The notes under the pieces are model-generated. The model saw only the letters and a program-made list of their open reading frames with translations. It made no database searches and was not told where the DNA came from. The translations under genes and the position numbers were made by a program. DNA of 64,000 nucleotides from Amborella trichopoda (Eukaryota; Streptophyta; Magnoliopsida; Amborellales; Amborellaceae), in the NCBI RefSeq assembly GCF_000471905.2, contig NW_006498220.1:2250858-2314857 (forward strand). Direction: 5' to 3'. Below, one piece after another: positions 22,561 to 34,700 of the stretch (positions within the stretch are counted from its first letter, which is position 1; every line of letters starts with the position of its first letter).

Positions 22561-23779
22561 GTGACCCCCAAGCCATTGCTCCATTATTGCAAGAAGAGGA
22601 CCTCCCAACACAAGACTCTCCTAATAATGATTCAGACTCTGCCGAACCCTCAACTTCTCATCCATGGATAGTCCATCACGGGCGAAGCAGACTCAAGTCC
22701 TTAAGACAAGAAGCAGTCTGCCATGATAGGGTTGTTCACAAGCCTAGTGAGACGAACAAGAACCACCTCTGAAAACCAGAAGGAGACAGGCATCAAGGGT
22801 TGTGCCTTGAAGAAACAAGACGGCTCAACTGCCAGTTGAGCAGGAATTTCTCAGGTCTCTTCCCCCACTGTCAACTTTACTGGACTTTATCCCTTCCTTC
22901 TCATCAAGAGGACCTCTCAGAGTCATCTTCAACTCAGAGCACGTCCAATGAGGGTGACGACGTTAAAAGCACTCTCTAATGGTCTAAGGAAGGGAAAGAC
23001 CTAAAAGATGCCATGCACATGTCCGACCCTGGTGATGACGTAAAAAGCCGCCCAGATCGGTCCGATGAGGGGAATGACCTTAAAAGTCCCCCACTCTCTA
23101 ACCCTTCTCCTTCTTCTTCTGCTTCTCACCTTTCTTCTACTATGTCTCCTGTAGGTACAACCTTGAAATGTCCGAACTTCAAGGCTCTTGCCAGATAATT
23201 CGAATGGATCAACATAAGCAAGACGCAATGGAAACGATTGAGAAAGACCCTGGCACAGGCAGCAGGATTCCTAACAATTGCTGATGCCTTGGGAGCTAAA
23301 GTCAAGGCAGAGCCACCTTCTTCAAAGAAGCATAAAAAGTAAAAGCCAAAGAAATCCCAGTGGCCCCCTAAGCCAGACTTTGAGCAGAGACTGAGAGAGT
23401 CAAGAGGGCAAAGTTTCTATTCTTGGGAAGCTTTCCACATGGTACAAGTCTATGAAGCATCAGCCAGCACGGGGCAAACACTACAGGCACCTGTACAAAT
23501 ACTGTGTGATTCATATGAAGACGCTTCCTGCCCCACCATCATGGAACCTCAATTTCCCTGTAATTTTCAAGACAAGCTCTTGCAGCCTGATAAGCTTTCC
23601 ACGTTTGAGATTGACCTTTTCGTCCCCCAATTCTATAAAGGTGCATAAATCATGACCTACTTTGGAGTTCTATTGGAAGTAGAGATGTCAGGATCATAGG
23701 TCTCTGCACTTGAAGTTGATGAAAAGACATTTGAAGACAACAAGGAAGAGTTGCAAGAAGCCCTAGAAGAATGGGAAGA

Positions 23780-24560
23780 AGGTGGTCAAGCTACCGCTGA
23801 CTAGATCGAAGAAATAAATCTAGGAGATGAGGCCGACCCTAGGCCTACTTTTATCTCGGCAAATATGTTTCTAGAAGAGAAAGAAAATTGCACTACTTTC
23901 TTGCAAGCAAATCGAGTGCTTGGCAGTACCATGAGATGCCTGGTCTAGACCCTCAGGTCGCAGTTCACCGTCTTGGCATTGATCCGGCTGTCAAGCCCGT
24001 CAAATAGAAATCGAGAAGGTTCAGGCCTGACCTCGAGATGCAGATAGATGCCGAGGTAACCAAACTCAGACAAGTAGGCTTCGTTTGTGAAGTCAAGTAC
24101 CCAAAATGGCTAGAAAATTTCGTTCCAGTCAAGAAGAAGAACGGTCAAATTATGATCTACATTGACCTCCACGACCTCAACACCGCTTGTCCTAAGGATG
24201 ACTTCCCGTTGCCATTCACCGAGATGCTCATCAACTCAATGACTCACTGTCAAATATTTTCCTTCATGGATGGGTACTCCGGGTATAACCAAATACAAAT
24301 GGTGTCTGAAGATGAAGAAGCCACCGAGTTTTTAACTCCAAAAGGGGTATTATGTTACATGATGATACCTTTTTTATTAAAGAAAGCTAGTGCCACATAC
24401 CATAGAGCAATGACTACCATCTTCAAAGACATGATGCATAAAGAGGTAGAGTGTTATGCAGATGACTTGGTAGTAAAGTCCGAGGAGAATGATGCTCACA
24501 TGAAAGCCTTGAAAAGGTATTTGAGCGACTACGTCTTCATCAACTTAAAATGAACTCGCT
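23780..24560 (+). pseudogene. Tat1 pre-RT linker and reverse transcriptase (fossil)
   Basis: A linker with 'DEADPRPTFISANM' near 23,830-23,875 precedes RT, as in the Tat lineage. RT from about 24,020 shows 'FVPVKKKNGQIMIYIDLHDL', 'ACPKDDFPLPF', 'FSFMDGYSGYNQIQM' and the catalytic 'VECYADDLVVKS' near 24,450-24,485. Motifs are in normal order and spacing. No protease was recognised upstream in this copy. Confidence 0.85.
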
Positions 24561-25668
24561 GAAATACGCTTTAGGTGTGCATTCCGAAAAGTTCTTGGGA
24601 TTCATTGTCAGACATCGAGGGTTTGGGGTTGAGCCAGTCAAGATCAGAGCAATCCAAAAAATGATGTCACCAACTACACTTTGAGAACTGCGCTCCCTTC
24701 AAGGGCAGCTGGCGTACATTCGTAAGTTCATTTCAAATCTTTCACGTCATTGTAAACCCTTCACACACCTGTTAAAGAAGGATACCCCATTCATTTGGGA
24801 TGAAGCATGTCAAGAAGCTGTTGATGACATCAAACAGTATTTACTCAACCCTCCAATGCTCTCTACACTTGTGTTGGGAAAACCCCTTATCCTATACGTG
24901 ACTGCTCTGGACAAGTCACTCAGGGTATTGTTAGCTCAAAACAATGACAAGGGAAGGGGCTGAGAAGAATTGTCCCCCTATTGAGTAGATGTGCTCTTGA
25001 TCTTCGCAGTACAAAAACTCTGCCAATACTTGCTTGGTCATGAAGTGAAACTCATATCAAAAGCAGATCCTGTGAAATTTCTCATGATATGCCCATGATT
25101 GTCGGGACACCTTGCTAAGTGGGCATTATTGCTAATGGAATTCGACATCACGTATGTCCCACAGAAGGTCATCAAGGGCCAGGCCCTGGCTGACTTTCTC
25201 GCAGCACACCCCGTACTGGTAGAATCTCCTCTATCAAGTGACCTCGCTGATGAAGAAGTGTTTTGTGCTGACCTTGCTCATGCGTGGGAATTGTACTTTG
25301 ATGGAGCCTTCCAATCAGATCAAGGAGGCACCGAAGTAGTATTTCTGACTCTGAGAGGAGTATTGCTACTTTCTTTCTCTCTCACTCAGGCCGCTTCTCA
25401 TAATGAGGCAGAATATGAGGCCCTTATAATCGAGTTGGAGATAACTTTCGACCTCGACTTGGAGCAACTCAAGATCTATGGTGACTCCGAGTTGGTTATC
25501 CGACAGCTCAAAGGGATCTATGATGTGATAAAAGACACTCTCAAACCTTATCACGATACTGTAAAATCGTATATGGCCCAGTTTGAGGACGTATCCCTAA
25601 GTCACATCCCCAAGAGGCTAAACTCGCAGGCTGATGAACTTGCGAAACTCGACGCTACAATTCAGTAG
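24561..25668 (+). pseudogene. Tat1 RNase H and second RNase H (fossil)
   Basis: The connection and first RNase H region ('KFLGFIVRHRGFGVEPVKI', then 'WDEACQEAVDDIKQYLLNPP') is followed by a second RNase H at about 25,280-25,660. The latter shows 'WELYFDGAFQSDQGGTEVVF', 'HNEAEYEALIIELE', 'KIYGDSELVIRQLKG' and 'LNSQADELAKL'. This extra archaeal-type domain (aRNH) is the hallmark of the Tat lineage in plants. Confidence 0.85.
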
Positions 25669-25689
25669 TCCTCATCAAGACCCACGCTT

Positions 25690-27159
25690 GTTTGAGTGGC
25701 AGAATGGAGACACATTGAACCGAGAACCGAGGTCGATGCTGATGACGAGAGAAATATATTCCCGGAGTGTCCTCCTTATCCATTTGGAGCACTTCTATCA
25801 GCTAAGGAAGTAATTAAGACTGAACAAGAAATGGCACGGAGCCAAGGAGCTAAGGTTCGAAACCAAACACCAGAATTCTTTGACTCAATATGCATGGAAA
25901 TAGAAAAAGTAGAAGATTGGAGAGATCCCATCACTAGTTTCCTAAAACATGGTAGGCTCCCGAAAGATCGTGTTGAGCACAACAGTGTACGTTGAATGTC
26001 TACCAAGTATACTCTCCTTGAAGGAGTTGCTCTCTTCAGAAAGTCGTTTGACGATATTCTACTTAGATGTGTGGACCCCCAAGAAGAAAATAAGGTGTTA
26101 GAAGAAGTCCACTTAAGCATTTGTGGACTACACCAGTCCGGTCCTAAGCTCTATGAACGAATACACAGGTTGGGATACTATTGGCCTTTCATGATCATCG
26201 ATTCCTTAAACTATGCTAAAAGGTGCCAACTGTGCTAAATACATTCAAGCCTTGTTCACCAACCTCCAGAGCCCTTACACCCTATAGTGGCATCATGACC
26301 CTTCTCACAATGGGGTATGGACATTGTAGGGCCTATTGACCCTCCTTCGGCAATGGGTCATGTTTTCATTCTAGCTACAACAGACTATTTCTCCAAGTGG
26401 GCTGAAGCGGTCCCCCTTAAGCAAGTTCTTGGGACACTAGTGGCTAACTTCGTTCGACATCACATTATATACTAGTTTGGGGTCCCTGACCGGATTATAT
26501 ATGACAATGGTCCCCAGTTTTGGAGCCACCATATTGATTGCTTGGTCAATCAGTTTGGTTCTCGACTATGTACCACCCTCAGGAAAATGGGTTAGCTGAG
26601 GCTTTCAATAAGACCCTATGCAACGTTTTACAAAAATCGATGTCAAAGATGAAAAAGAATTGACATGAGAAGCTTCCTGAAGCACTATGGGCTTATTGTA
26701 CTCCTACGTGAAATGCTACTGATTCCACTCCTTATTCTTTGGTTTATGGTGGTGAAGCAGTTTTACCTCTCGAAATTCAAATCCCTTCACTGCGAGTCGC
26801 TATTCACCAAGGAATAACCGAAGACGAGAGAGTTAAGCTTCAATATCAAGAATTGGATGTGCTCAATGAAAAGAGGCTAGAGGCTCAGCAGAACCTTGAA
26901 CTCGACCAAGGGAGAATGAAGAGGGCTTTTGACAAGTCCATCAACGTCTGCTCATTCACTCGTGGCATTCCAGTTCTAGCCATCAAGAGGCCGATTGTTA
27001 TGCATAGTCGGCGTAAAGGGAAGTTTGAGCCTAATTGAGAAGGTTCCTTTATAGTAAAAAAGGTCTCACTAAATGGATCTTACATACTAGCACATTCTGA
27101 GGGAGAGGAGGCAATGGGCCCTATCAATGAGCGATACCTAAAGATGTACTATTCGTGAT
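25690..27159 (+). pseudogene. Tat1 integrase region (fossil)
   Basis: It includes the zinc region ('ERIHRLGYYWPFMIIDSLNY' near 26,160), the catalytic core start ('WGMDIVGPIDPPS' near 26,310), 'FSKWAEAVPLKQV', 'GVPDRIIYDNGPQF' near 26,480, and C-terminal blocks up to 'NERYLKMYYS' near 27,130-27,157. Pol ends about 65 bp before the antisense poly(A) signal. Confidence 0.85.
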
Positions 27160-27225
27160 GCATATTCAAAGGAAAGAGACTCAACACAAAAATAAGCGAG
27201 ATAGTCCAAACAAAGTTTAACTCTT

Positions 27226-27231
27226 TTTATT
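27226..27231 (-). promoter_or_regulatory. Antisense poly(A) signal in Tat1
   Basis: AATAAA on the minus strand ('tgcaataaaaagag'), just past the end of pol. The matching position in Tat4 carries AATAAA at 59,491-59,496, so the antisense unit seems to end head-on against pol in both elements. Confidence 0.5.
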
Positions 27232-27495
27232 GCAGAAAAAATGAGTTAGAAGTTACAAGCCAAAAAGCCCATTATTAGAGGATGGTTACAGGCCAAAAGA
27301 ATTTCTCTCCCAGAAGAAGCAAACCCACAAAAGAATTGCTCTCAAGCAAACCCACCAAAGAAGAACCCTCATCATGAAGAGGAAGAAAAACCGCTTCGAG
27401 AGTGAGCTTCAATTCATCTGACAAGTTCTGCCATAAGAGAACGGTTACAGGCCAAAAGACAAAGTGAAACCACTTGGAGAAGTTAACTTCAGTTC

Positions 27496-27600
27496 ATCCG
27501 ATGTGTATATCAAACATACAAGCCAGAGATCTCATCTGACATGTATATCAAACATACAAGGTAGAATTCATTCGACGTGTGTATCAAACATACAAAACAG
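27496..27600 (+). repeat. Three-copy tandem repeat of about 48 bp before the AGO4-like fragment
   Basis: Three degenerate units share 'tgtgtatatcaaacatacaa' preceded by 'tcatccga' or 'tcatctga'. The third ends at the start of the Argonaute-like coding fragment. Confidence 0.7.
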
Positions 27601-27716
27601 GCTGCTCTGGCAAGGAACTGGCCTATGATGGAGAGCATACCATGTCCACAGTGGATGCCCTTCCACAGAACAACATGGACTTCACTGTTGTGCTGGAGGA
27701 CTTGGCTTCCAACAAG
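27600..27716 (+). pseudogene. AGO4-like Argonaute fragment captured in Tat1
   Basis: Thirty-nine open codons contain 'GKELAYDGEHTMSTVDALPQ' followed by 'NNMDFTVVLEDLASNK'. This matches, from memory, the N-terminal region of the plant AGO4/6/9 clade, where the pattern is 'AYDGEKSLFTVGxLPQN' then 'KxEFTVVLEDVTSNR'. The host protein binds 24-nt siRNA in RNA-directed DNA methylation. The open frame continues to 27,824, but that part is not recognised as Argonaute. The upstream end follows a splice-acceptor-like 'caaaacag'. It is a short piece with no PIWI or PAZ domain in the window, so a captured fragment and not a working gene. A chance match is unlikely, but a database search was not possible. 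Confidence 0.65.
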
Positions 27717-27830
27717 TATTACAAGTCATGCCTTACCATCATTAACCACCCTTTGCTGACCCATGACAGAGCCATGCATGAATATTCATGCAATGCTACC
27801 AAATCGTCGGTAACAATCACTTAAAACCAC
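27717..27830 (+). other. Unassigned sequence next to the AGO4-like fragment
   Basis: An open continuation of the same frame with no recognised similarity, present only in Tat1. It may be intron or flank of the captured gene, or part of another captured piece. Confidence 0.3.
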
Positions 27831-28340
27831 CGAAAAACTTCCCAGAACATGGAAAAATGCCCATTGTTGCAACTCCACCAATCTCCGGCAAAAACTTCTC
27901 CTTGGCTTGCAGGAACACTTGATCTCCTGTTAGAAACTTGAACCCTTGCTGAAATCCCACTGCTTGCTGGAGCTTGTACCGGGCACCCTCTACTCACCAT
28001 TAAAATCTTTTAAGTTTTTTTACCTTAGGTGAAAAAGTGAAGGAAAATGAGGTTTTACCCCCTTATATAGCCAACACTACCCTCAAACACCCCTCACAAA
28101 TTGAGAATCCTAGTCGCGTCCAAGGAAAGCCAAATGACGATGAGCAAGGCCAGGCTTTGACTTGAGGCCCGATGCAACTCTCACTGCCACCTCAAAAGTT
28201 CCAACAAATAGGCTGGACCGGGTCGGGCTTTGACCCGAGGCCCTGAGGAAACTCTCACTGCCTCCTCAAAAATTCCAACAAAAGGGCTGGACTGGGTTGG
28301 GCTTGGGTAATGGCTCAAATATTAATCCATACCCAGCGCC
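27831..28340 (-). promoter_or_regulatory. Tat1 antisense leader and promoter
   Basis: Minus-strand leader sequence (27,831-28,060) and a promoter block with TATA box (28,073-28,079, minus strand 'ggctatataagggggtaaaa'), closely similar to 63,600-63,800 and 47,640-47,850. The upstream block 'gggcctcaagtcaaagcctg' type is present in duplicate at about 28,140-28,310. No PMD gene body lies downstream in this copy. Confidence 0.75.
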
Positions 28341-28625
28341 GGCTATGCGGTTGAACGTACTAGCGGTGGCTGTGTTTCAACAACCACAGTGCCGGCGGTA
28401 ACTCATTGCCAACTGTGTTCAAGAACGTGATGCTCTCAACGTCGTTTGTGTTTTTAACAATCTAGTGCTGGTCGTAGTTTTAACCTTCCAACACCGGCTG
28501 ACTGGTTAAGAAGTAATATTGTCCATCTTCAATGCCAGTTGCATTTTCGAAGACTTAACATCGGCTGAGTGTTCACAAAATAATGGTTGTTGCACCTGAC
28601 GGCAACTGTATTTTAAACAGCCTAT
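28320..28625 (+). repeat. GC-rich motif array upstream of the Tat1 antisense promoter
   Basis: About nine degenerate units of 30-40 bp carry forms of 'gtgccggcggtaac' and 'caacaccggctgactgg'. It matches the arrays at 1-230 and 47,160-47,560. Confidence 0.7.
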
Positions 28626-28639
28626 TGTCACCTACTCCA

Positions 28640-28990
28640 GGCCAAAGCCATGAGCATCCAATTATTATTATTCCTAGTGAAGTTGCAACTTGACTCTGAC
28701 CTATTATCTCCTGCAAAGTGGTACCCAGGTCGACCAAACTCATGTCATGACTTCTCATTCCCAATAAGAGAGCCATACACACACTATTATCCCCAGTGGA
28801 GGTAGGGCCCTTTTTACTGCTGCAATCCCCAGTGATCTTCCTCATGCTTATAAAAGACCTACATTTTCCCCTCTTCCCCAATAAGGTTAGCTTTCTTATC
28901 TGGATCCCTCATCGATCCTACCTATCTTATCCTCAGGAATCAGACTGCTACCCACAGACCTAATTCCCGTGGAGCTTCACCAACATGGCG
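28640..28990 (+). repeat. tRNA-end-like array in Tat1
   Basis: Degenerate units of 40-60 bp include TCCCCAGTGGAGGT at 28,790-28,803 and TCCCCAGTGATC from 28,826. The theme is nearly the complement of the element's own primer site (tRNA 3' end TCCCCAGTGGAGTCGCCA). Confidence 0.65.
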
Positions 28991-28996
28991 ACCCAC

Positions 28997-30106
28997 ACAA
29001 TGGTCTAGATGCACGAACCTAAACTGCATAGTCTAAACTATATGACCTTAAACTATAGCGGAGGTCTAGTTGCACGTCCTTAAACTACACGGTCTTAGTT
29101 TCATGACTCTAAACTGCATAATCATGATCCAAACCATATGACCTTAAACTGTAGCGGAGGTCTAGCTGAACGACCTTAAACTGCGCGGTCCTAATTGCAT
29201 GACTTTAAACTGCATAACCATGGTCCAAACTATATGACCTTAAACTATAACGGAGGTCTAGTTGCATGACCTTAAACTTCACGGTCCTAGTTGTATGACT
29301 CTAAACTGCATAACCATGGTCCAAACTATACGACGATAAACTGTAGCAATGGTCTAGATGCACGTCCCTAAACTGCATGGTCCAAACTATATGACCTTAG
29401 ACTGTAGCAGAGGTCTAGCTGCACGACCTTAAACTACACAGTCCTAGTTGCATGACTCTAAACTGCATAACCACAGTCCAAACTATATGACCTTAAACTG
29501 TAGCAATGGTCTAGATGCACGACCCTAAACTGCATGGTCCAAATTATATGACCTTAAACTGTAGTGGCGATCTAGTTGCATGACCTTAAATTGCACGGTC
29601 CTAGTTGCATGATTATAAAATGCATAACCACGGTCCAAGCTATATGACCTTAAACTATAGTAGAGGTTTAGTTGCACGACCTTAAACTGCTTGATCCTAG
29701 TTGCATGACTCTAAACTGCATAACCACGATCCAAACTATATGACCTTAAACTGTAGCAGAGGTCTAGTTGCACGACCTTAAATTGCATGATTCTAGTTGC
29801 ATGACTCTAAACTGCATAACCACAGTCCTAACTATATGACCTTAAACTGTAGCAGAAGTCTAGTTGCACATCCTTAAACGGCAGGTCCTTGTTGCATGAC
29901 TCTAAACTGCATAACCATGGTCCAAACTATATGACCTTATACTGTAGTGGAGGTCTAGTTGCACGACTTTAAACTGCATGGTCCTAGTTAAATGACTCTA
30001 AACTACATAACCACAGTCTAGCTGTATGACCTTAAACCATAATACACATTCTGACCGCATGACACTAAACTATTCTGCATAGGTCCTGGAGGCACGACCA
30101 TAAAAC
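28997..30106 (+). repeat. 96-bp composite (higher-order) array in Tat1
   Basis: About eleven composite units each contain three related modules of about 32, 29 and 35 bp. The modules start GACCTTAAACT, GACCTTAAACT and GACTCTAAACT, followed by 'gtagcggaggtctagttgca', 'gcatggtcctagttgcat' and 'gcataaccatggtccaaact'. Shorter, less regular versions occur in Tat0, Tat2 and Tat3. Confidence 0.9.
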
Positions 30107-30800
30107 TCGCCCCCACATACTTGCACACACCTTTTACGTGCATCTTCAAGCACGTTTTCTCTAACCGACTCGTCCACCACCTTCACTACCCTCCCCTGTG
30201 AGTTTAGTCCTTTCATCATCCTACATCAGTCCCCAGTGAGTCTCACCCGTGCACACAAAACGACGAACCATCCCGCCACTTATACTGGTCGTAAGCTTTA
30301 GTTCACCACTTTCCACATTCCATCCATACATCATCCATCTTTCATAGGTTGCCTCGTGCCATCTCCCCAAAAGTGAGCTAAAACCACTACCACGCTCACT
30401 CCATGTCCTCTACAGACTACTGTCCATCTTCATTATGGTCCACCTGTACGACCTTAAACCATAGTGCACATCTTCCCCACAAGACGAAAAAATGCTTTGC
30501 ACAGGTCGCGAAGGCATGACCTTAAACATGCCTTCACAAAAAAAAATAATAATAATGGGCACAGTGTATACCTTAACAAGGGAACGCTATGAGTAAAAAT
30601 GATGGACGGGCATGGTCACTAAACCATGAGTAAAAGAGTTTCGTGAATAAAAACCCGGGCACAGTGAAAACCTGAAAGGGCATCATAAGTAAAAATGGAA
30701 GAATAAGGATGGACATGGCCGAGAGGTCATGGGTAAAAGAGCCCCAACTAAAAAAATATTGGTGAAAACCATCTCAATAGTGTCGCTTCCCAAGTTCAAG
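30107..30800 (+). repeat. Tat1 3' internal region with GAGTAAAA array
   Basis: A conserved non-repeated stretch (30,107-30,430, matching 7,040-7,390 in Tat0) is followed by the 'catgagtaaaa' array at 30,580-30,800. No gene is supported. Confidence 0.6.
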
Positions 30801-31094
30801 TGAAAATCCACAAAGGACACTTGGACCAATAAACAGGTTGATGTAGCGTTCGCCTCGACAGGCGGCTTCAACCCTCACTCAAAAACAAAAATCCCTGGTG
30901 TTACAATACCAAGATCCAAAACACGAGCTCTAAGGGAAAGATTCTGACAGCCTGAGTCCAGCTGCAAAAAGGACTCGAAAGACAGTATACTCGCCAAGAC
31001 AGCAACAAAAGTCTCATGTAAAATAACATCATTCTCGCAAGGTTGCCAACATACTTCCAAGATGTTGAAGATGCCCCAAGGAAGCTAAGTCAAC

Positions 31095-31340
31095 CAAGAC
31101 TTTGGAGTGGCAATCAGATGATTGTCGTCACTTCAAAGCAGTGGTAAGGGTGGTTGTACCCAAAGCTAGTCACCTCGATAAACTGAGGTACCATACTCTC
31201 CAAGGAATAACTAGTCAGTCATGACTTTGGAGTAGCAATCAGATGGTTGTCGTAGCTGCATAGTAGTGGGTAGGGGTGGTTGTACCCAGAACTTGTCACC
31301 TCGATAAACTGAGGTACCTTACTCGACAAGGAATGACTAA
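31095..31340 (+). repeat. 125-bp tandem duplication in the Tat1 3' internal region
   Basis: Two units of about 125 bp start at 'gactttggagt' (31,098 and 31,223). Each holds a small inverted repeat 'cctcgataaactgagg'. Tat3 has the inverted equivalent at about 45,225-45,470, so the duplication predates the split of the two copies. Confidence 0.85.
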
Positions 31341-31786
31341 TGCATGAAGCAGATGGCGCCGATGCAAGGCCTATTAGCATACCATTCACGTAATCCTCGA
31401 AACGTGGCTCAACACCAGAGGATATACACAAACCCAGACCAAATGGGAACAATGCCCTTCAACATGGCACTCAATTGCCAGACGGGCCTGATTCTGACTG
31501 ACGAGGTTTGTACAAAATCCTCAGCTTCAGAATCACAAATAGTTCACATGAGGGTGAGGACTTTGATAAGGTCCTTCAAAGAGTCTCTTATCTCCCTAAA
31601 GTCTCCACAGACGGACCTCCAAAAAATGCATCCCTACGTCTGAGCATCCTAGTTTCACCAATGCGTGAATCTCCTCGGCGTTCACATGGTCCTGTGGCTA
31701 GGAAGAAAAAAAGTAAAAGCTGAAGGAAATTTTCCAAATGTAGTCCTTCTCACTTCTCTCAAAGCACAAAATTCGGTAGGGCAAGC

Positions 31787-34700
31787 TGTTTGAATGCATT
31801 TTTCATCACCTTGGTCCCTGATGCGAAATAAAGAGGAAGCAGGTCAATCAAGCCTACAAAATAAGTGAAAACTTTGACAATCTTAGAATTTCCCAAAAAT
31901 TGGTTAAGATCTTCATAAGTACTACAAAAGGCCACTTACAAAGTTTCATCGTGATCAGACATATATAAGGCAGTGAACACAAATAAATAATTTCAACAAA
32001 ATCGGCCTTTAGAACCCTGAAATAGACCTCGTAACAAGAACTATCTTGTTTGTGCTTTAAACAGCTATGGGACCACTGCCATTGGATCCGACACGGTCAA
32101 AAACCCCTATTGGTCAAGTTTCAGCATAATCAAGCACTTCAGGACAAAGTTATAGGTAAAATATCAAAAAGGGGTAGGCTGCATACTATTCCGATGTGGC
32201 CACCTTGCACCAAAACACCATTAAAAGTGGTTGTTTTTATAGTCATGGGAAGTCACTTTCTGAGGCATATATGTCACTTGATTCGAGTCAGATTGCGCTG
32301 AAATTTGGCGAGCGTGTTTGTCTCATCTAAACGAGTGATTCAATATGTGGTATGCTCTGAGTCGATGCTGGAACAAGGAGAAAAACTAAAGTGAAGACGC
32401 CCCACTCCATGACCAAATCACAACGCTCGCATACCCGATCAACACGAAACCAATTGCATTATGTGCGTGAGCTCAATGGCTATCTCTGGTCCAAACCTCA
32501 CGTATGATGAATGGTTGGATTTCACACACAGAGATGTCAAAGCTGCAGTAAATTCTGACCGTCAGATTTTAAGATTCCGATCAAAAATTCAAGACGACCA
32601 AATCTTCGTCCGGACAGGAAATCGAGCTGCATTTGTTGCAACGTGATCGTGATGGCATGCTCAATGTGATTCAGTGTAGAAATCACGAAGAAACATCAAG
32701 GAACGAGCACAAAATTGATCCGAAATTTTCAAGATTCAAGCAAATTTCAAGTTTCACGATCATGGCTTAAAAACATGATTCATGGCTCGAAATTGGTATC
32801 AAATCAATTATCATGCTGAGCCTCACAAGGAAACAATCATCTTTTGATCATACAGGCATCAGAACAACCTCGGATCAGTCACGGAGGATCACGCAAGTTC
32901 TCGGGTAGTAGCACGGACTGTTCTGAAATTCCACACATTGTTAGGCAGGGACAAAATAATCTTTTTGCACCCATTTTTAGAATTTCTTTATTTCAATTAA
33001 ATTGTAATTATATTCATTTCTAGGTAGTCTTTGGGCGTACACCCATGTTTTAGCCCAATTCTATATAAGAATGCAAAGCCAATTGTAAAGGACCTGGGGT
33101 TCATTTCACACAACGATCAATAAAATTTCAATTTCCTCTTGAACTCGTGGGTGCATATTGGAGAGAGAGAGAGTAGAGAGAAGAAAGGGCATGTACCCTT
33201 CAGTAAGGTAATTTTATCTCTCCTTCGCTCTCTCTCATCCTCTCTTTCTCTCTCCTCTGCTCTCTCTTCTCCCCTCTTTCTCTCTCCTCCTTTCTTTCTC
33301 TCTCTTATCTCTATCTCTCCTTCTATCTCTCTCTCCTCATCTCTATCTCTCCTCCTCTCTTTTTCTCTCCTCATCTTTATCTCTCTTTCTCTCTTCTTCT
33401 CATCCCTATCTCTCTTTCTCTCTCTTCTTCTCATCTCTATCACTCCTTCTCTCCCTTCTTCTCATCTTTATCTCTCTCTCTCTTCTTCTCATCTCTATCT
33501 CTCTTTCTGCTCTTCATCTAACATAGTCGGTGAAGTCTAGTGTTGCTTGTATCTTCTCTCTCTTCTTGTCTAACACAGTTGGTGAAGCCTAGCACCGACT
33601 GCATCCACTCTCTCTTCTCTGTCTAATACAGTAAGTGAAGCTTAATGTCGATTGCATCTTCTCTCTCTTCTCTGACACAGTTGATAAAGCCTGTTGCCTA
33701 CTACATCTTCTCTCTCTTCTATGTCTAATACAATCAATGAAGCCTAGCACTGACTGCATCTTCTCTCTCTTCTCTCTAATATGGTCGATGAAGCTTAGCG
33801 CCACCTGCATCTTCTCTCACTTCTTTGACTAGCACTGCCGGTGATGCCCAGCGTCGACTGTATCTTCTCTCCCCTCTTTTCTTAACTACAGTCGACGATC
33901 GCTAACGCCGACTATGTCCTTTTTCTCTCTTCTCTTTCCAACCCAGCCGATGAAGCCCAACGTCGATTGTGTATTCTCTCTCGTCACTTATTAAACACAA
34001 CCGATGAAGCCTAGCGTTGACTGCATCTTCTCTCTCTTGTCTTTCCAACCCAGCTAGCAATGCCTAGCATCAACTGTGTCTTTCCTTCTCTTCCTCTTCC
34101 AACACAGCCGGTGATGCCTAGCGTCAACTGTGTCTTTCACCCTCTTTTCTCCTTCCTTCTCTCTTCTCTCACACTCTTCTCCTTCTTTCTTTCACTTCAT
34201 CTCTTTCTTTCTCTTCTCTTTCTTGTTCTCTTACTTCTTACTCTCTCTTTATTATTTTCATTCTTTCTGTTATCCTTTCGTTTGATTAAGAAGGGTTGAG
34301 ATTAGCCCCTTATGGCAGTCCTATCGTCTAGCCATAATGTTGTTGTGCCAAAATTACTGCACTCGCTTTATCGCCATGACAGAGTTACCATTGTGTCCAG
34401 CTAGTCAGTATCGATATTGTCGTCTAGTAGTAATCTTGTTGAGTCGATTTGAGTTATCGAGCCCATTTTACTACCACGTCAGGCCAATTACTCACCATCC
34501 AAGTCACTGTGTTGATCTCCTCGCCTGGTCAAATTCTTCTCTCCCCCCATCTTTCTTCTCTCGTTCTTTCCTTCTTCTTTTGAATGTTCATGCCTGTGTA
34601 CCATCACCCAAAAGGCCAGGTGAGGTCGACTGACCCACCTGTCTTATAACCTTTGCCATATGTGTGATTGTAGAATACAGGAGATTACAAGCCAAGGGAG

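Noticed and set aside
27600-27824. A functional Argonaute gene
   Set aside because: Only about 39 codons look like AGO4; there is no PAZ, MID or PIWI region in the window, and it lies within a retrotransposon.
28640-28990. tRNA-derived SINE as the source of the tRNA-end-like array
   Set aside because: No A-box or B-box promoter, no poly(A) tail and no target duplications were seen; the array is a repeated short motif.
28997-30106. Centromeric satellite
   Set aside because: The array is confined to the interior of a bounded retrotransposon and is about 1.1 kb long. Its use elsewhere cannot be judged from this window.
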